Shown: piece after piece, positions 24,412 to 32,749 of the stretch
Numbering within the stretch: the first letter of the stretch is position 1
Layout: every line of letters begins with the position of its first letter
Translations under genes and position numbers: made by a program
Notes under the pieces: model-generated
The model's database searches: none
Told to the model about the DNA's origin: nothing
Seen by the model: only the letters and a program-made list of their open reading frames with translations
DNA from: an uncultured Pirellulaceae bacterium
GTDB taxonomy: Bacteria; Planctomycetota; Planctomycetia; Pirellulales; Pirellulaceae
Assembly: GCA_937941455.1 (NCBI GenBank)
Contig: CALDHM010000030.1
Span: 1-34,297, forward strand
DNA: 34,297 nucleotides
Reading direction: 5' to 3'

Positions 24412-24639
24412 TTGATTACCGCAGTCACACTAGAACAACTCAAAGATGGTGATCGCGCGATCATTTCGGCGTTGAGCGGTAGCGACGTTGAGCTGGCCCG
24501 TCTATCGGCGTTGGGTCTGCGCAGAGGCGTCGAAGTGGAGATGATCCGTCACGGCCGCACGTTCATCGTTCAATTGGAACAAACTCGTCTGTGTTTGCGG
24601 CCAAATCTCCACACCAAGATTTTTGTTTCTCCGCAGTAA
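24412..24639 (+). CDS. feoA: Ferrous iron transport protein A
   Basis: A 75-residue SH3-like cytosolic partner of FeoB. It shows the FeoA pattern: VTLEQLKDGDRAIISAL, LARLSALGLRRGVEVEMIR (the L-x-x-L-G-(L/M)-x-x-G turn) and a C-terminal LRPNLHTKIFV strand. The TTG start is chosen from the strong Shine-Dalgarno 5 nt upstream. It is preceded by a promoter and Fur-like operator, and feoB follows after 108 nt, the classic feo order. Confidence 0.93.
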   Translation: MITAVTLEQLKDGDRAIISALSGSDVELARLSALGLRRGVEVEMIRHGRTFIVQLEQTRLCLRPNLHTKIFVSPQ

Positions 24640-24747
24640 TTTCGTCCGGCGATTCGTGCCGGTTTTGGCAGTGGCCGCAGCGGCGAGCCCTGTCCCGCTC
24701 TTTAAGCTGACGCACGCAGTGCGACGATCGACCTAATTTTGACCGCC

Positions 24748-27018
24748 ATGACAACGACCGCACCGTCAGCCAAAACGATCAATGTCGCCGTGTTGGGAAA
24801 CCCTAACACGGGCAAATCCACCTTGTTCAATGCCTTGACCGGCGCGACCCAACGTACCGGTAATTACCCGGGTGTGACGGTCGAACGCCGCGTTGGCAAA
24901 CTGCAACTGGGGGATCGCCTCCTGATTCTGACCGATTTGCCCGGGACATACAGCTTGAATCCGCGTTCGCCGGATGAAATGGTGGCGGTTCAATTTCTGC
25001 TGGGGAGCGATGTCGCGGAGCGCCCTCCCGACGTATTACTCTGCGTCGTCGATGCGACCAATTTGAAGCGTAATTTGTTTTTGGTCAGCCAGTTGTTGGA
25101 CCTGGGGCTTCCCACGGTAATCGCACTGAACATGATGGACGTTGCCAAGCGGCGCGGGCTGAAGATCGATGTCCAGAAACTCTCCGAGGAAATCGGTGCT
25201 GAGGTGATTCCGGTTCAGGCGCATCGCGGGGTGGGCTTGGCCGAGCTGAAACTGGCGATCGAACGCGCGGCACGCAGTTTGTCCGCTGGACAGCGCCCCC
25301 ACGATCCGTTTCCACCCACCATTGGCATGAGCCTGCAGCGACTGAAGCAAGTTTGTCCCGACGACTGCTCGCTGAAACAATTCGTGGTGACCCGCATGCT
25401 GTTCGATGGAGAAGGGACCGTAACAAGGCGGCTGGCCAAACTCGTTAACGAGTCGTTCCTCGAATGCTTGCCCGCCGAAAAACAAGCCATCTTGGCGAGC
25501 GATCGGATCTCGATCGGCGAGCATGAATCCCGCGCCCGTTATGAATGGACCAGCCGTTTGGTCGAGGCCGCGGTGCAGCAGGTCGGACCGCAGCGCGAGG
25601 CGTGGACGGTCCGCCTTGATCGATGGCTGACGCATCCTGTCTGGGGGCTGTTGGTCGCCATCGCGGTGCTCACCATGATGTTCCAATTGGTTTTTTTCTT
25701 GGCCGATCCAGCGTCGGCGCTGATCGATTGGTTGCAGGCGCGCGGAGCCGACGTGGTAGGCGCGGTGATTCCCGAGGGGATGCTGCAGTCGTTGCTGACC
25801 GATGGAATTCTAGCCGGTGTTGGAGCGGTGTTGGTTTTCTTGCCCCAGATCATGTTCCTGTTCTTCGCCCTAGCGGTTCTCGAGGACTCGGGCTATCTGG
25901 CTCGCGCTTCGTTTTTGGTGGATAAATTTTTATCTCGCCTGGGGCTGAGCGGTCTGAGCATGTTCCCCCTCCTCAGCTCGTTCGCCTGCGCGATTCCGGG
26001 GATTATGGCGGCTCGCGTCATCCGCGATCCGCGCGAACGATTGATCACAATTCTGATCGCGCCGCTAATGAGTTGCAGTGCTCGCTTACCGGTGTATGTC
26101 TTGTTGATATCGGCATTTGTACCGAACAAAAGTTGGCTGGGTGGTTGGCTAGGATTGCCCGGATTGACGATGCTCGCGATGTACCTGATCGGAATCGTCA
26201 CGGCAATTGTCGTGGTATGGGTGATCCGCCGCCTGATTCTGCGCGAGTCGTCCAACGAATTCATCATGGAGCTCCCCAATTACAAGTTCCCGCAATGGCG
26301 AGTGGTTGTTCGCCGAGTATTCGAGGGGGCCTGGGCGTTCGTGCACGGAGCCGGAACACTGATTGTAGCAGTGACGATTTTGGTCTGGGCCGCCGGGTAC
26401 TTTCCGCGAAACGCCGCCGACGATCCGCAAGCTCGGGCGTTGTACCAGGAACTCGAAACCGCGGAGGCGAATCTCGCTCGTTGGCAAGAACAAGCCGCAG
26501 AACAGAATGACCTGCCGGAAAATACCGCATTCGCCGAGACAATGTCCCAAGCTGAGACCGAACGGGCGAGCTTGCGGAATCGACTTGCCGCGCGGCAACT
26601 CGAGCAAAGTTATCTAGGGCGTATCGGCCGACTGGTCGAACCGCTGGTGGCCCCGCTCGGTTGGGATTGGCGGATTGGCAGTGCTGTGATCGCCGCGTTT
26701 CCCGCTCGCGAGGTCGTCGTGTCAACGCTCGGGGTCATTTTTGGGCTTGGTGAAGAGGCCGATGAGAACCAAGAAACCGTGCGGGAAAAATTAGCTTCGG
26801 CCCGCCGAGCTGACGGGACGCCGTTATTCACCCTTCCGGTGGCGCTCAGCTTGATGGTCTTTTTCGCGCTGTGTGCCCAGTGTGCCTCGACACTTGCGGT
26901 TATCAAACGCGAAACCAATAGCTGGCTGTGGCCGGTTGTGACTTTTGGCTACATGACGGCACTGGCGTATTCGGCGGCACTGCTCGTTTTTCAAATCAGC
27001 TCGCGACTGCTGGCATAA
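24748..27018 (+). CDS. feoB: Ferrous iron transporter FeoB
   Basis: The Fe(II) permease of the inner membrane, 756 residues. The N-terminal GTPase shows G1 GNPNTGKST (17-25), G2 GVTVE (42-46), G3 DLPG (63-66) and G4 NMMD (128-131), the usual FeoB variant of NKxD. The membrane part has two gate-type segments with the conserved Cys motifs: SFACAIPGIMAARVI and APLMSCSARLPVYVLL. A charged, coiled-coil-like segment (ARALYQELETAEANLARWQ... through ASLRNRLAARQLEQ) of ~65 residues lies between membrane helices in the second half, before a conserved FPAREVVVSTL. ATG start at 24748; a TTG at 24739 would add three residues. The small Cys-rich gene follows after 12 nt. Confidence 0.97.
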   Translation: MTTTAPSAKTINVAVLGNPNTGKSTLFNALTGATQRTGNYPGVTVERRVGKLQLGDRLLILTDLPGTYSLNPRSPDEMVAVQFLLGSDVAERPPDVLLCVVDATNLKRNLFLVSQLLDLGLPTVIALNMMDVAKRRGLKIDVQKLSEEIGAEVIPVQAHRGVGLAELKLAIERAARSLSAGQRPHDPFPPTIGMSLQRLKQVCPDDCSLKQFVVTRMLFDGEGTVTRRLAKLVNESFLECLPAEKQAILASDRISIGEHESRARYEWTSRLVEAAVQQVGPQREAWTVRLDRWLTHPVWGLLVAIAVLTMMFQLVFFLADPASALIDWLQARGADVVGAVIPEGMLQSLLTDGILAGVGAVLVFLPQIMFLFFALAVLEDSGYLARASFLVDKFLSRLGLSGLSMFPLLSSFACAIPGIMAARVIRDPRERLITILIAPLMSCSARLPVYVLLISAFVPNKSWLGGWLGLPGLTMLAMYLIGIVTAIVVVWVIRRLILRESSNEFIMELPNYKFPQWRVVVRRVFEGAWAFVHGAGTLIVAVTILVWAAGYFPRNAADDPQARALYQELETAEANLARWQEQAAEQNDLPENTAFAETMSQAETERASLRNRLAARQLEQSYLGRIGRLVEPLVAPLGWDWRIGSAVIAAFPAREVVVSTLGVIFGLGEEADENQETVREKLASARRADGTPLFTLPVALSLMVFFALCAQCASTLAVIKRETNSWLWPVVTFGYMTALAYSAALLVFQISSRLLA

Positions 27019-27030
27019 AGGTAGGGCGAT

Positions 27031-27225
27031 ATGGACTGGCAGGCAATGATCACGAGCTTGATTGTCGGCGCGGCGGCGGTCTACGTCGCCTGGTTCATTT
27101 TCAAAATGTTGAGGCGGGGCAAGGTTGAGTCATCGGGCGGAACTTGCCGCGGTTGCCAAGGATGTTCGGCCGGAAATCAGAAGCTAGTAACTCTGGAACC
27201 GCCCAGTCGTACCCACCAATCTTGA
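27031..27225 (+). CDS. FeoB-associated small Cys-rich membrane protein
   Basis: A 64-residue protein with one N-terminal membrane helix (about 7-25, ITSLIVGAAAVYVAWFIF), then a basic turn and the cluster CRGCQGC. This fits the FeoB-associated Cys-rich membrane protein family, found at the end of many feo operons in place of FeoC. It lies 12 nt after feoB and is surely co-transcribed. The cysteines could bind iron or sense redox state; the function is not established. Confidence 0.85.
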   Translation: MDWQAMITSLIVGAAAVYVAWFIFKMLRRGKVESSGGTCRGCQGCSAGNQKLVTLEPPSRTHQS

Positions 27226-27250
27226 CGAATAAGGCGAGCAGCACTTGAAA

Positions 27251-27324
27251 ACAAACCGTAGCTACCGTCGCCAGAAGATAGTCTTGCTTGGTACCTACCA
27301 TCCGGCGAAGTTAGCTACGTTTGT
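27251..27324. repeat. Long imperfect inverted repeat (two REP-like copies head to head)
   Basis: The left arm (27251-27281) reads ACAAACCGTAGCTACC and then GTCGCCAGAAGATAG; the right arm (27295-27324) is its imperfect reverse complement, ACAAACGTAGCTAACTTCGCC and then GGATGGTAG when read on the minus strand. About 25 of 31 positions match with one single-base gap. The 13-nt loop is CT-rich. It sits between the convergent feo operon and methyltransferase gene, so a transcript from either side would fold into a long hairpin. It may be a transcription end structure, a REP pair (BIME-like) or both. Confidence 0.7.
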
Positions 27325-27394
27325 GCCACTCGCCTAATCGAACCCGAGAGTAACTGCTGACATGTCGCAAGCGCATGGTAGTCAGCGGCGCCGA

Positions 27395-28114
27395 TCAAGA
27401 GATTGTGCGATTTGGATCGGCCCGTCGAGCAATGATCGTACGAAACAGGACGGGACCGTATCTCAAAAATCGGTACGTGCGAATCCGTTCGACAGTCAGC
27501 GCAGCTTGCGGGAAGGCCTCCAGGTAGTCATAGTTGCGATGCAGGGGAACCAAACCGAGGAGCCAAAAGGTCACCATGGCCAGCTTGAGGTAGGCGATAT
27601 TGAACCAGCGGGCCGGCCAACTCCCCTGTGCCGGTGACACGTCGGCAATCAGGAGTTGACCGCCGGGTTTGATCAAACTGGCAGCGTGAGCCAGCATCCG
27701 CTCCATATCGGCTCGATAGAAGATATTCAAGAAATAATTCGCAGCCACCGCATCGAAGGGCCGATCGGTGCGGTATTCGAAGGCATTGGCACAAACTAGT
27801 TCGGCCTCCAAACCTTCGGCCTGAAGTCGGCGCCGCAACACTTCGAGCATTTTTACGGACAAGTCGATGCACGTGACGATGGCTCCACGACGGGCGGCCA
27901 TCACCGCCTCCTCGCCCGTTCCCACCCCGAGAAACAAGACTCGTTCGCCGGGAGCCAAGTGAGACACGGCAAATTTTTTCGACGCGCGGATTTTTCCTCC
28001 TGAAAAAATCGCCGAACAGAGATCGTAGAACCATGTCGCTCGATCGTAGTTTTTTCCTAGAGTCAGATCGTTGGCCACAGCAGCCGTAGCTAAGAAATCA
28101 TGTGAATGGCTCAT
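27395..28114 (-). CDS. Class I SAM-dependent methyltransferase (UbiE-like)
   Basis: A 239-residue methyltransferase. Motif I is VLFLGVGTGEEAV (59-71), followed by the acidic residue of VTCIDLS (D84), then NAFEYRTDRPFDAVAANYFLNIF and IKPGGQLLIADVSP. The order and spacing fit the UbiE/class I fold. The N-terminal YDRATWFYDLCSAIFSGGKIRASKKFAV resembles quinone and lipid methyltransferases. A hydrophobic stretch near 176-191 (LKLAMVTFWLLGLVPL) may dock to the membrane, consistent with a lipid-like substrate, which is inference. ATG at 28112-28114 with no clear Shine-Dalgarno. Confidence 0.85.
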   Translation of the reverse strand: MSHSHDFLATAAVANDLTLGKNYDRATWFYDLCSAIFSGGKIRASKKFAVSHLAPGERVLFLGVGTGEEAVMAARRGAIVTCIDLSVKMLEVLRRRLQAEGLEAELVCANAFEYRTDRPFDAVAANYFLNIFYRADMERMLAHAASLIKPGGQLLIADVSPAQGSWPARWFNIAYLKLAMVTFWLLGLVPLHRNYDYLEAFPQAALTVERIRTYRFLRYGPVLFRTIIARRADPNRTIS

Positions 28115-28710
28115 TGCGATGTCCCTGGCAAAAGGAATGAAGTTGCGAGTCGCCCTTGATGCGTCGGCGAGACCAAAAGGTCATCATCGATAGCAGCTCA
28201 GTCCCCGGTTTCGCTGTCGTTTGCGTCCAGTTTTCTCCTGGGATTCCGATGACGATGCAGCACGACGTCATCGATTCCGAATCGGGACGAACGTTGCCGG
28301 CACGGGATTGTAAAGTCTTGGGCAGAATTCCCCAAGAGCGAATTGAGCCGCGGCTTGCAGGCACAAAAAAACCCCGCAGCCCAAGACTGCGAGGTGGCGC
28401 AATTCAAGATGTCAGGTGAGAATCAAGAGGTGAATGAAACTTGAAAAAAACGACCGGGATTGTGCGAAGGACCGGAACGGGACGGGTCCGTTTCAAGTCC
28501 CTCAACGATGACAGTCTGGTGGATCTTGCATTTCTATTGCCCCTCCACTTGATTGACGCAGCGGGTTGATCGACGTTGTTGAAGTCTACCCGCCTCCTGC
28601 AAGTTGGCAAACAAAAATTGAAGAAGTTTTTCCAAAACAAAGCGAAAGGATCACCTTGCGGTCTCGTTATGCTGAACAGCAAAAGATTGCCACGAGCGCA
28701 AGAGATGTCG
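28115..28710. other. Long intergenic region between methyltransferase and antiporter
   Basis: About 600 nt without a convincing gene; open frames on both strands have no recognisable family, no good ribosome site and arginine/proline-rich composition typical of chance frames. It contains an inverted repeat TCTTGGG-CAGAATTC-CCCAAGA near 28316-28337 without a T tract and a minus-strand terminator at 28364-28394. The terminator lies 317 nt past the antiporter stop, so the region may be a long 3' UTR or encode a small RNA. Confidence 0.4.
28364..28394 (-). terminator. Rho-independent terminator on the minus strand
   Basis: On the minus strand CCTCGCAG (28387-28394) pairs with CTGCGGGG (28372-28379), 7 of 8 positions, followed by a run of T (A tract at 28365-28371 on the plus strand). 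The nearest upstream gene on that strand is the antiporter, ending 317 nt away. Confidence 0.72.
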
Positions 28711-29820
28711 TTACTCGTTGTCGTCGGCCGCCGCCAACCAATGCTTGCGAAGGGCGCTGCGAATCGAAAGCGCCAAAGTGATCAGGGTTAAGGGCGCAGC
28801 GAAGAAGAGCAGCATTTTTCGGAATGGCGAGAGATAGCCACTGCCGGTCTCGATCATAATCATGTAGACGACGTACACCACATAGTAGAACAAAAACAGA
28901 AAACCTTCCCAGCGATTGATCCGACCGTCAAAAAAAATCGGTAGGCAGGCGACAGCGACCACAACCATGATCGGCATGTCAAACCACAATGCCTTCCCCG
29001 AAATCGTGATCGGATTCGGAGAAACCACTCCCGCCAAACCGAGCACGAACAGCAGATTGAACAGATTGCTGCCCACAATATTGCCGACGGCGATATCGCG
29101 TTGACCACGTAAGGAGGCGATCACCGACGTCATCACTTCCGGCAGCGAGGTGCCTGCGGCTACGATGGTCAGTCCAATCACCAGTTCGCTGACCTCGAAG
29201 GCGCGAGCGATTCCAACCGCACCCCAAATCAAAACCCGCGCCGCAACGATCATCAATGCCAAGCCGCCGACGATCAACCCGAGATCCGTGACTAGCCTGC
29301 GCAAGGTGCTTGTCTCGGGTTCGGGTTGCACCAAGATCGCTTCATCAAACTGTGCCGCCAAGGCCGATTCGCGTCGCGAACTTCGGACGATCCAAATTGT
29401 GTACGCGACCAAAGCGAGGACAGCCAGCAAACCTTCGAGCTTGCCCCAGGCTCGGTCAAGAAGCGATATGTAGACCGCTAACGATCCCAATACCATCAAC
29501 GGCACGTCGCGCCGAATCAATATGCTGGACACGATGAGCGGGGCCAATGCAGCCGACAGGCCGAGAATGAACAGCACATTGAAAATATTACTTCCAATGA
29601 CGTTACCAATACCGATTTCGCTACCGATAAGCGCAGCCTGCAAGGTCACTGCGGCCTCGGGAGCACTTGTGCCGAACGCCACGACGGTCAAGCCAACGAC
29701 AAGCGCGGAGACACGAAAAAATAAGGCAAGTCGTTCGGCGCCCCGGACCAAAAGATCCCCCCCGATTGTCAAGACAGCGAGACCAACGACCAAAGCGGCA
29801 ATGGGCCAAAATAATGTCAT
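28711..29820 (-). CDS. Calcium/sodium antiporter (CaCA family, YrbG-like)
   Basis: A 369-residue inner-membrane exchanger with about ten helices. The two inverted alpha-repeats that form the ion site are complete: GTSAPE (50-55) with GNVIGSNIFN (72-81), and GTSLPE (223-228) with GNIVGSNLFN (246-255). A hydrophilic cytoplasmic loop (~147-178, SRRESALAAQFDEAILVQPEPETSTLRR) separates the halves, as in family members from TIGR00367. It probably exports Ca2+ in exchange for Na+ or H+. The ATG at 29818-29820 has no clear Shine-Dalgarno. No operon partner. Confidence 0.93.
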   Translation of the reverse strand: MTLFWPIAALVVGLAVLTIGGDLLVRGAERLALFFRVSALVVGLTVVAFGTSAPEAAVTLQAALIGSEIGIGNVIGSNIFNVLFILGLSAALAPLIVSSILIRRDVPLMVLGSLAVYISLLDRAWGKLEGLLAVLALVAYTIWIVRSSRRESALAAQFDEAILVQPEPETSTLRRLVTDLGLIVGGLALMIVAARVLIWGAVGIARAFEVSELVIGLTIVAAGTSLPEVMTSVIASLRGQRDIAVGNIVGSNLFNLLFVLGLAGVVSPNPITISGKALWFDMPIMVVVAVACLPIFFDGRINRWEGFLFLFYYVVYVVYMIMIETGSGYLSPFRKMLLFFAAPLTLITLALSIRSALRKHWLAAADDNE

Positions 29821-30444
29821 CTGTGGAGGTTCAAAAAACAGTTCGAGTCAAATCATTCGCGGCATTGAGCTCACCGAGTTCCTGTCGCCGTAATGAAGAG
29901 AATGGCTCGGTCCAAAAGACCGGAAAAAACTGCCGTGCAACTCCATCCAGTCGACCGCTGCCTGGCAGCACCCATGGCTTTGCCCCAAAAACCGTCAGTT
30001 GCAGCGCTCTGCCCCACCATTCTCATAGACACCCGACGCAGATTCGTGTCGGGGATTCGTTTTGGGAAACAGCCCCGCAAAATTTCTGCGACTCGCATCC
30101 TCGGGGAAAATATCCAGGAATCCAATAGGGGTTGCAGCTAATTCGCTAACCAAAGCCAAATATTGTAGCATGCGAAGGGTTGCGACAACATGGAACGCGA
30201 AGGGGCGTTTTTCCGCGGGAAATTGTGCGTTTAAATTGCAGACGATGGTGATGACCCACCGTCAAGGGGATGAGGCAGCTACCGTTCCACAGCGGCCGCC
30301 TCGCCGGAAGAGTTGCCATTAGTGTCAACTCTCAAACCAAGAGCCTAATCCAAAACTGTCAGGCGTCGTAAGCCGAGGCGTAAGAGAGGGCACGTTTTGG
30401 AATAGGTTCGTATCTGGCCGAATGCTTCGATCCAACATCATCCA
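29821..30444. other. Long intergenic region upstream of the unrecognised gene
   Basis: About 620 nt between divergent genes with no supported coding region. It contains a 6-bp stem hairpin GAGTTG (30310-30315)/CAACTC (30326-30331) without a T tract, and the REP-like copy at 30368. No strong promoter was recognised. Confidence 0.4.
30368..30391 (+). repeat. REP-like element, copy 2
   Basis: GTAAGCCGAGGCGTAAGAGA plus GGGC. It matches the copy at 32705 at 19 of 24 positions and shares the GTAAGCCG start with copies 1 and 3. It lies about 55 nt before the start of the gene at 30445. Confidence 0.5.
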
Positions 30445-31167
30445 ATGATCGCTGCAGTTTTTGCTGAACTCAGGGAGGTTTACGATTTGACGCTCTTGAT
30501 CCTAGTTGCGGTATCCGTTGTCGTCATCACGCCGATCGTGTTCATGGTGTTGATCTCGAGGCGGATCAAAAAGTATCTCGAAAGCTGGCGGCGCGGACTG
30601 GTGAAACAGTTGGCTTTGCGAGAAACTCCGGTAGTGCTCGCTGTGCAACAGCAATTTGGATTGTGGTGTCAGAGTCGTGGCATGGAACTCTTGGGCGCTT
30701 TTCGTCATGACGCCGAGCCGAGACAGATCATCGTGGTCTGGAAATGCCCAAAGCCGATCAGTTATTTCCTCGTATTCCACGGACAAGCGGGTCAACGTCT
30801 GGCATTTATCTCGGCTGTCGATGAGGAACCGGATTCAACACTTACCAGCAGCAACTCGGACAGCCTCGGGGGTTTGCCGATCGTTGACGGGATCTGTCGC
30901 GAGGTTTTCTCAGGGGCGAATGCGGACGAATTGATGCGACGACATGCAGCTGCCCAAGAGTATTTGAAGCGGGTCAAGCATGTAACTTTTGGATTGGGCA
31001 AACAGCCTTTTCCCCAAATCTTGGAACAATCGATCCAACGCCAAATCCGTGGAATCCGCCGACGTGGCTTGGTCTCATTGTTCTACCTTTGGTGGCAGAT
31101 TGCCGGGCAGCATCGCAGGATCAATCGATCGATCGAGGAGCAGCATCGATCCGGTCTCTGGAGCTAG
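30445..31167 (+). CDS. Unrecognised protein with one N-terminal membrane helix
   Basis: I do not recognise a family. The 240-residue protein has one clear membrane helix at 16-38 (LTLLILVAVSVVVITPIVF...) followed by a basic segment RRIKKYLESWRRGLVK, so the rest is probably cytoplasmic. Residues ~60-130 could form a small alpha/beta domain (LLGAFRHDAEPRQIIVVWKCPKPISYFLVF). The C-terminal ~70 residues are helical and very basic (QSIQRQIRGIRRRGLVSLFYLWWQ, then RRINRSIEEQHR). It stands alone, with REP-like repeats on both sides and a convergent PIN-TRAM gene. Coding is supported by length, amino-acid composition and lack of overlap with another gene. The ATG at 30445 has no strong Shine-Dalgarno. 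Confidence 0.72.
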   Translation: MIAAVFAELREVYDLTLLILVAVSVVVITPIVFMVLISRRIKKYLESWRRGLVKQLALRETPVVLAVQQQFGLWCQSRGMELLGAFRHDAEPRQIIVVWKCPKPISYFLVFHGQAGQRLAFISAVDEEPDSTLTSSNSDSLGGLPIVDGICREVFSGANADELMRRHAAAQEYLKRVKHVTFGLGKQPFPQILEQSIQRQIRGIRRRGLVSLFYLWWQIAGQHRRINRSIEEQHRSGLWS

Positions 31168-31253
31168 GCGTTTAACAGCGTCGAAATATCGCATTCGCTA
31201 GTGGTCGAGCGTTGTGTCACTGCGAACAAGCGCCAGCCAAGAGTTGAATTTTA

Positions 31254-31280
31254 GTAAGCCGGATCGCGTGAGGCTAACGC
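31254..31280 (+). repeat. REP-like element, copy 3
   Basis: GTAAGCCGGATCGCGTGAGG and following bases; the first 21 positions match copy 1 at 19. It is followed by a small perfect hairpin TCGGC-GTAT-GCCGA (31287-31300). The site lies in the gap between two convergent genes. Confidence 0.58.
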
Positions 31281-31330
31281 AAGCTCTCGGCGTATGCCGA
31301 CCAAGCCATTACCGACAAACGCCAGCGGTT

Positions 31331-32386
31331 TCATGCCACGCTTTCGAACTTTCCGAAAACCATCCGGCCGGCATTCGTTTGCAACATGCTGGTCACCATG
31401 ATGTTCACGGTGTTGCCGATATGTTGTCGGCCATCTTCGATGACGATCATCGTGCCGTCATCGAGGTAGCCAACCCCCTGGGTGGGTCCCTCGCCAGCCT
31501 TCACAACTTTCACCGACATCTGTTCGCCGGGCAAAAACACGGGTTTGAGAGAATTGGCAACCTCGTTCAAATTGATTACCGGGACATTTTGCAGTTTGGC
31601 GACCTTGTTCAAATTGTAGTCCCCGGTAACCACCTTGCCCCCCAGATGTTTGGCGAGAGTCAGAAGCTTCAGATCGACGGGTTGGCCTTTCATCTCTGGC
31701 AATTCCCGATCGTAGATTTTCAGATCGACGTTTTCGTTGCTTCTCAGCCGATTCAACACGTCCAGACCTCGCCGCCCGCGGGACCGCCGCAGCCGGTCCG
31801 AGCTGTCGGCGATCGCTTGGAGTTCCATCAGGGCAAATCGCGGCAGGATCAACTGGTTTTCGATGATCCCGGTCTCCACGATATCGGCGATTCGCCCGTC
31901 GATCACAACGCTCGTGTCCAAGATGTATGGCATCGCGCCGCGGACATCCTTGCTGAATTCCACATAAGGAATGATGAAGCGGAAGTCGTCCTTGGTCTGC
32001 CACAAAAAGCTGACGCAAATATAGGATATGATGACCCCCAAAAAGGCGATCACGATCGACTTCAGCATGTCAGGCGGCAACGCCGCATCGGGCCCGATTG
32101 TCGCCGCGTAGTTTTCGAAGGCCGGCGTCAAGGCCAAACTGAAAATATAGGTCAACAGCAGACCCACCAAGATGCCAAAATAGACGGAGGTGATCAAATC
32201 GATACGCTTCCGCTTGATCAACACGTCCAACACGATCGCCACAATCGAACCAATCACGAACAAGGCGTAGATGGCTAACGTCGTGGCGAAGGAAATCCGG
32301 TTCCCAGAACCGGATGTGACCGAGATGGCCAAGCCCACCGACACCAAAAAAAAGAACGCTCGCAGCGCCCACAGCGATAAATTCAT
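31331..32386 (-). CDS. Membrane-anchored PIN-TRAM protein (YacL-like)
   Basis: A 351-residue protein with four predicted membrane helices (about 5-24, 35-56, 66-88, 109-129), then a PIN nuclease domain and a C-terminal TRAM domain. This is the architecture of Bacillus YacL. The PIN acidic residues are visible: D157 in YILDTSVVIDGR, E189 in LPRFALMELQ, D238 in PVDLKLLTLA and D256 in VVTGDYNLN. The TRAM part (~285-350) reads LPGEQMSVKVVKAGEGPTQG...GYLDDGTMIVIEDG. The acidic set looks complete, so RNase activity is plausible, but the substrate is unknown. ATG at 32384-32386. Confidence 0.9.
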   Translation of the reverse strand: MNLSLWALRAFFFLVSVGLAISVTSGSGNRISFATTLAIYALFVIGSIVAIVLDVLIKRKRIDLITSVYFGILVGLLLTYIFSLALTPAFENYAATIGPDAALPPDMLKSIVIAFLGVIISYICVSFLWQTKDDFRFIIPYVEFSKDVRGAMPYILDTSVVIDGRIADIVETGIIENQLILPRFALMELQAIADSSDRLRRSRGRRGLDVLNRLRSNENVDLKIYDRELPEMKGQPVDLKLLTLAKHLGGKVVTGDYNLNKVAKLQNVPVINLNEVANSLKPVFLPGEQMSVKVVKAGEGPTQGVGYLDDGTMIVIEDGRQHIGNTVNIMVTSMLQTNAGRMVFGKFESVA

Positions 32387-32458
32387 GATAAAACCTTAAT
32401 AATCGGGACTGGGAGGATAATGACAAGGGAGTGTTCCCCGCGGAGAGTCGGACCCAGC

Positions 32459-32500
32459 CAAAATAAAAATAGCCCGCACGGCACCCAGCCCAGCGCGGGA
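32459..32500 (-). terminator. Rho-independent terminator downstream of the dNTPase gene
   Basis: On the minus strand CCCGCGC (32494-32500) pairs with GTGCGGG (32474-32480), 7 bp with one G-U pair and a 13-nt loop, followed by CTATTTTTATTTT. It lies about 250 nt past the dNTPase stop and before the PIN-TRAM gene on the same strand. Confidence 0.7.
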
Positions 32501-32704
32501 TTCCGCCTCCGGGAATTCCCGGCAGGCGTAACGAATATAGAAATGCCTCAGGCCCTATTCTACTTGGCCCGGAAAGTCTTGGGCAAGGGTCGAGCACGAC
32601 AGCGCGGCTTACGGGAAAGAAGTCGACATGTAAATGGGCTCGCCCAATCGAAATAATCGGGCTAAGCCGTCCAAAAAAAGCCTCTTCGACAAATGTCAGC
32701 GGCC

Positions 32705-32728
32705 GTAACCCGATGCGCAAGCGATGGC
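32705..32728 (+). repeat. REP-like element, copy 4
   Basis: GTAACCCGATGCGCAAGCGA plus TGGC; 19 of 24 positions match copy 2 at 30368. It lies 22 nt beyond the dNTPase stop codon. Confidence 0.48.
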
Positions 32729-32749
32729 TAGTTTGGTGACAGGCTCCAT

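Larger units (their letters stand above)
32387..32749. other. Intergenic region between PIN-TRAM and dNTPase genes
   Basis: 363 nt with no supported coding region. It holds a minus-strand terminator (32459-32500) and REP-like copy 4 (32705-32728). Confidence 0.45.

Noticed and set aside
28404-28682. Minus-strand open frame of 92 codons between terminator and antiporter gene
   Set aside because: Composition is Arg/Pro/Phe-rich without a family or ribosome site; I treat the area as non-coding.
31214-32278. Plus-strand open frame (354 codons) opposite the PIN-TRAM gene
   Set aside because: His/Gln/Asp-rich low-complexity translation typical of an antisense shadow; the minus-strand PIN-TRAM protein has all expected motifs.
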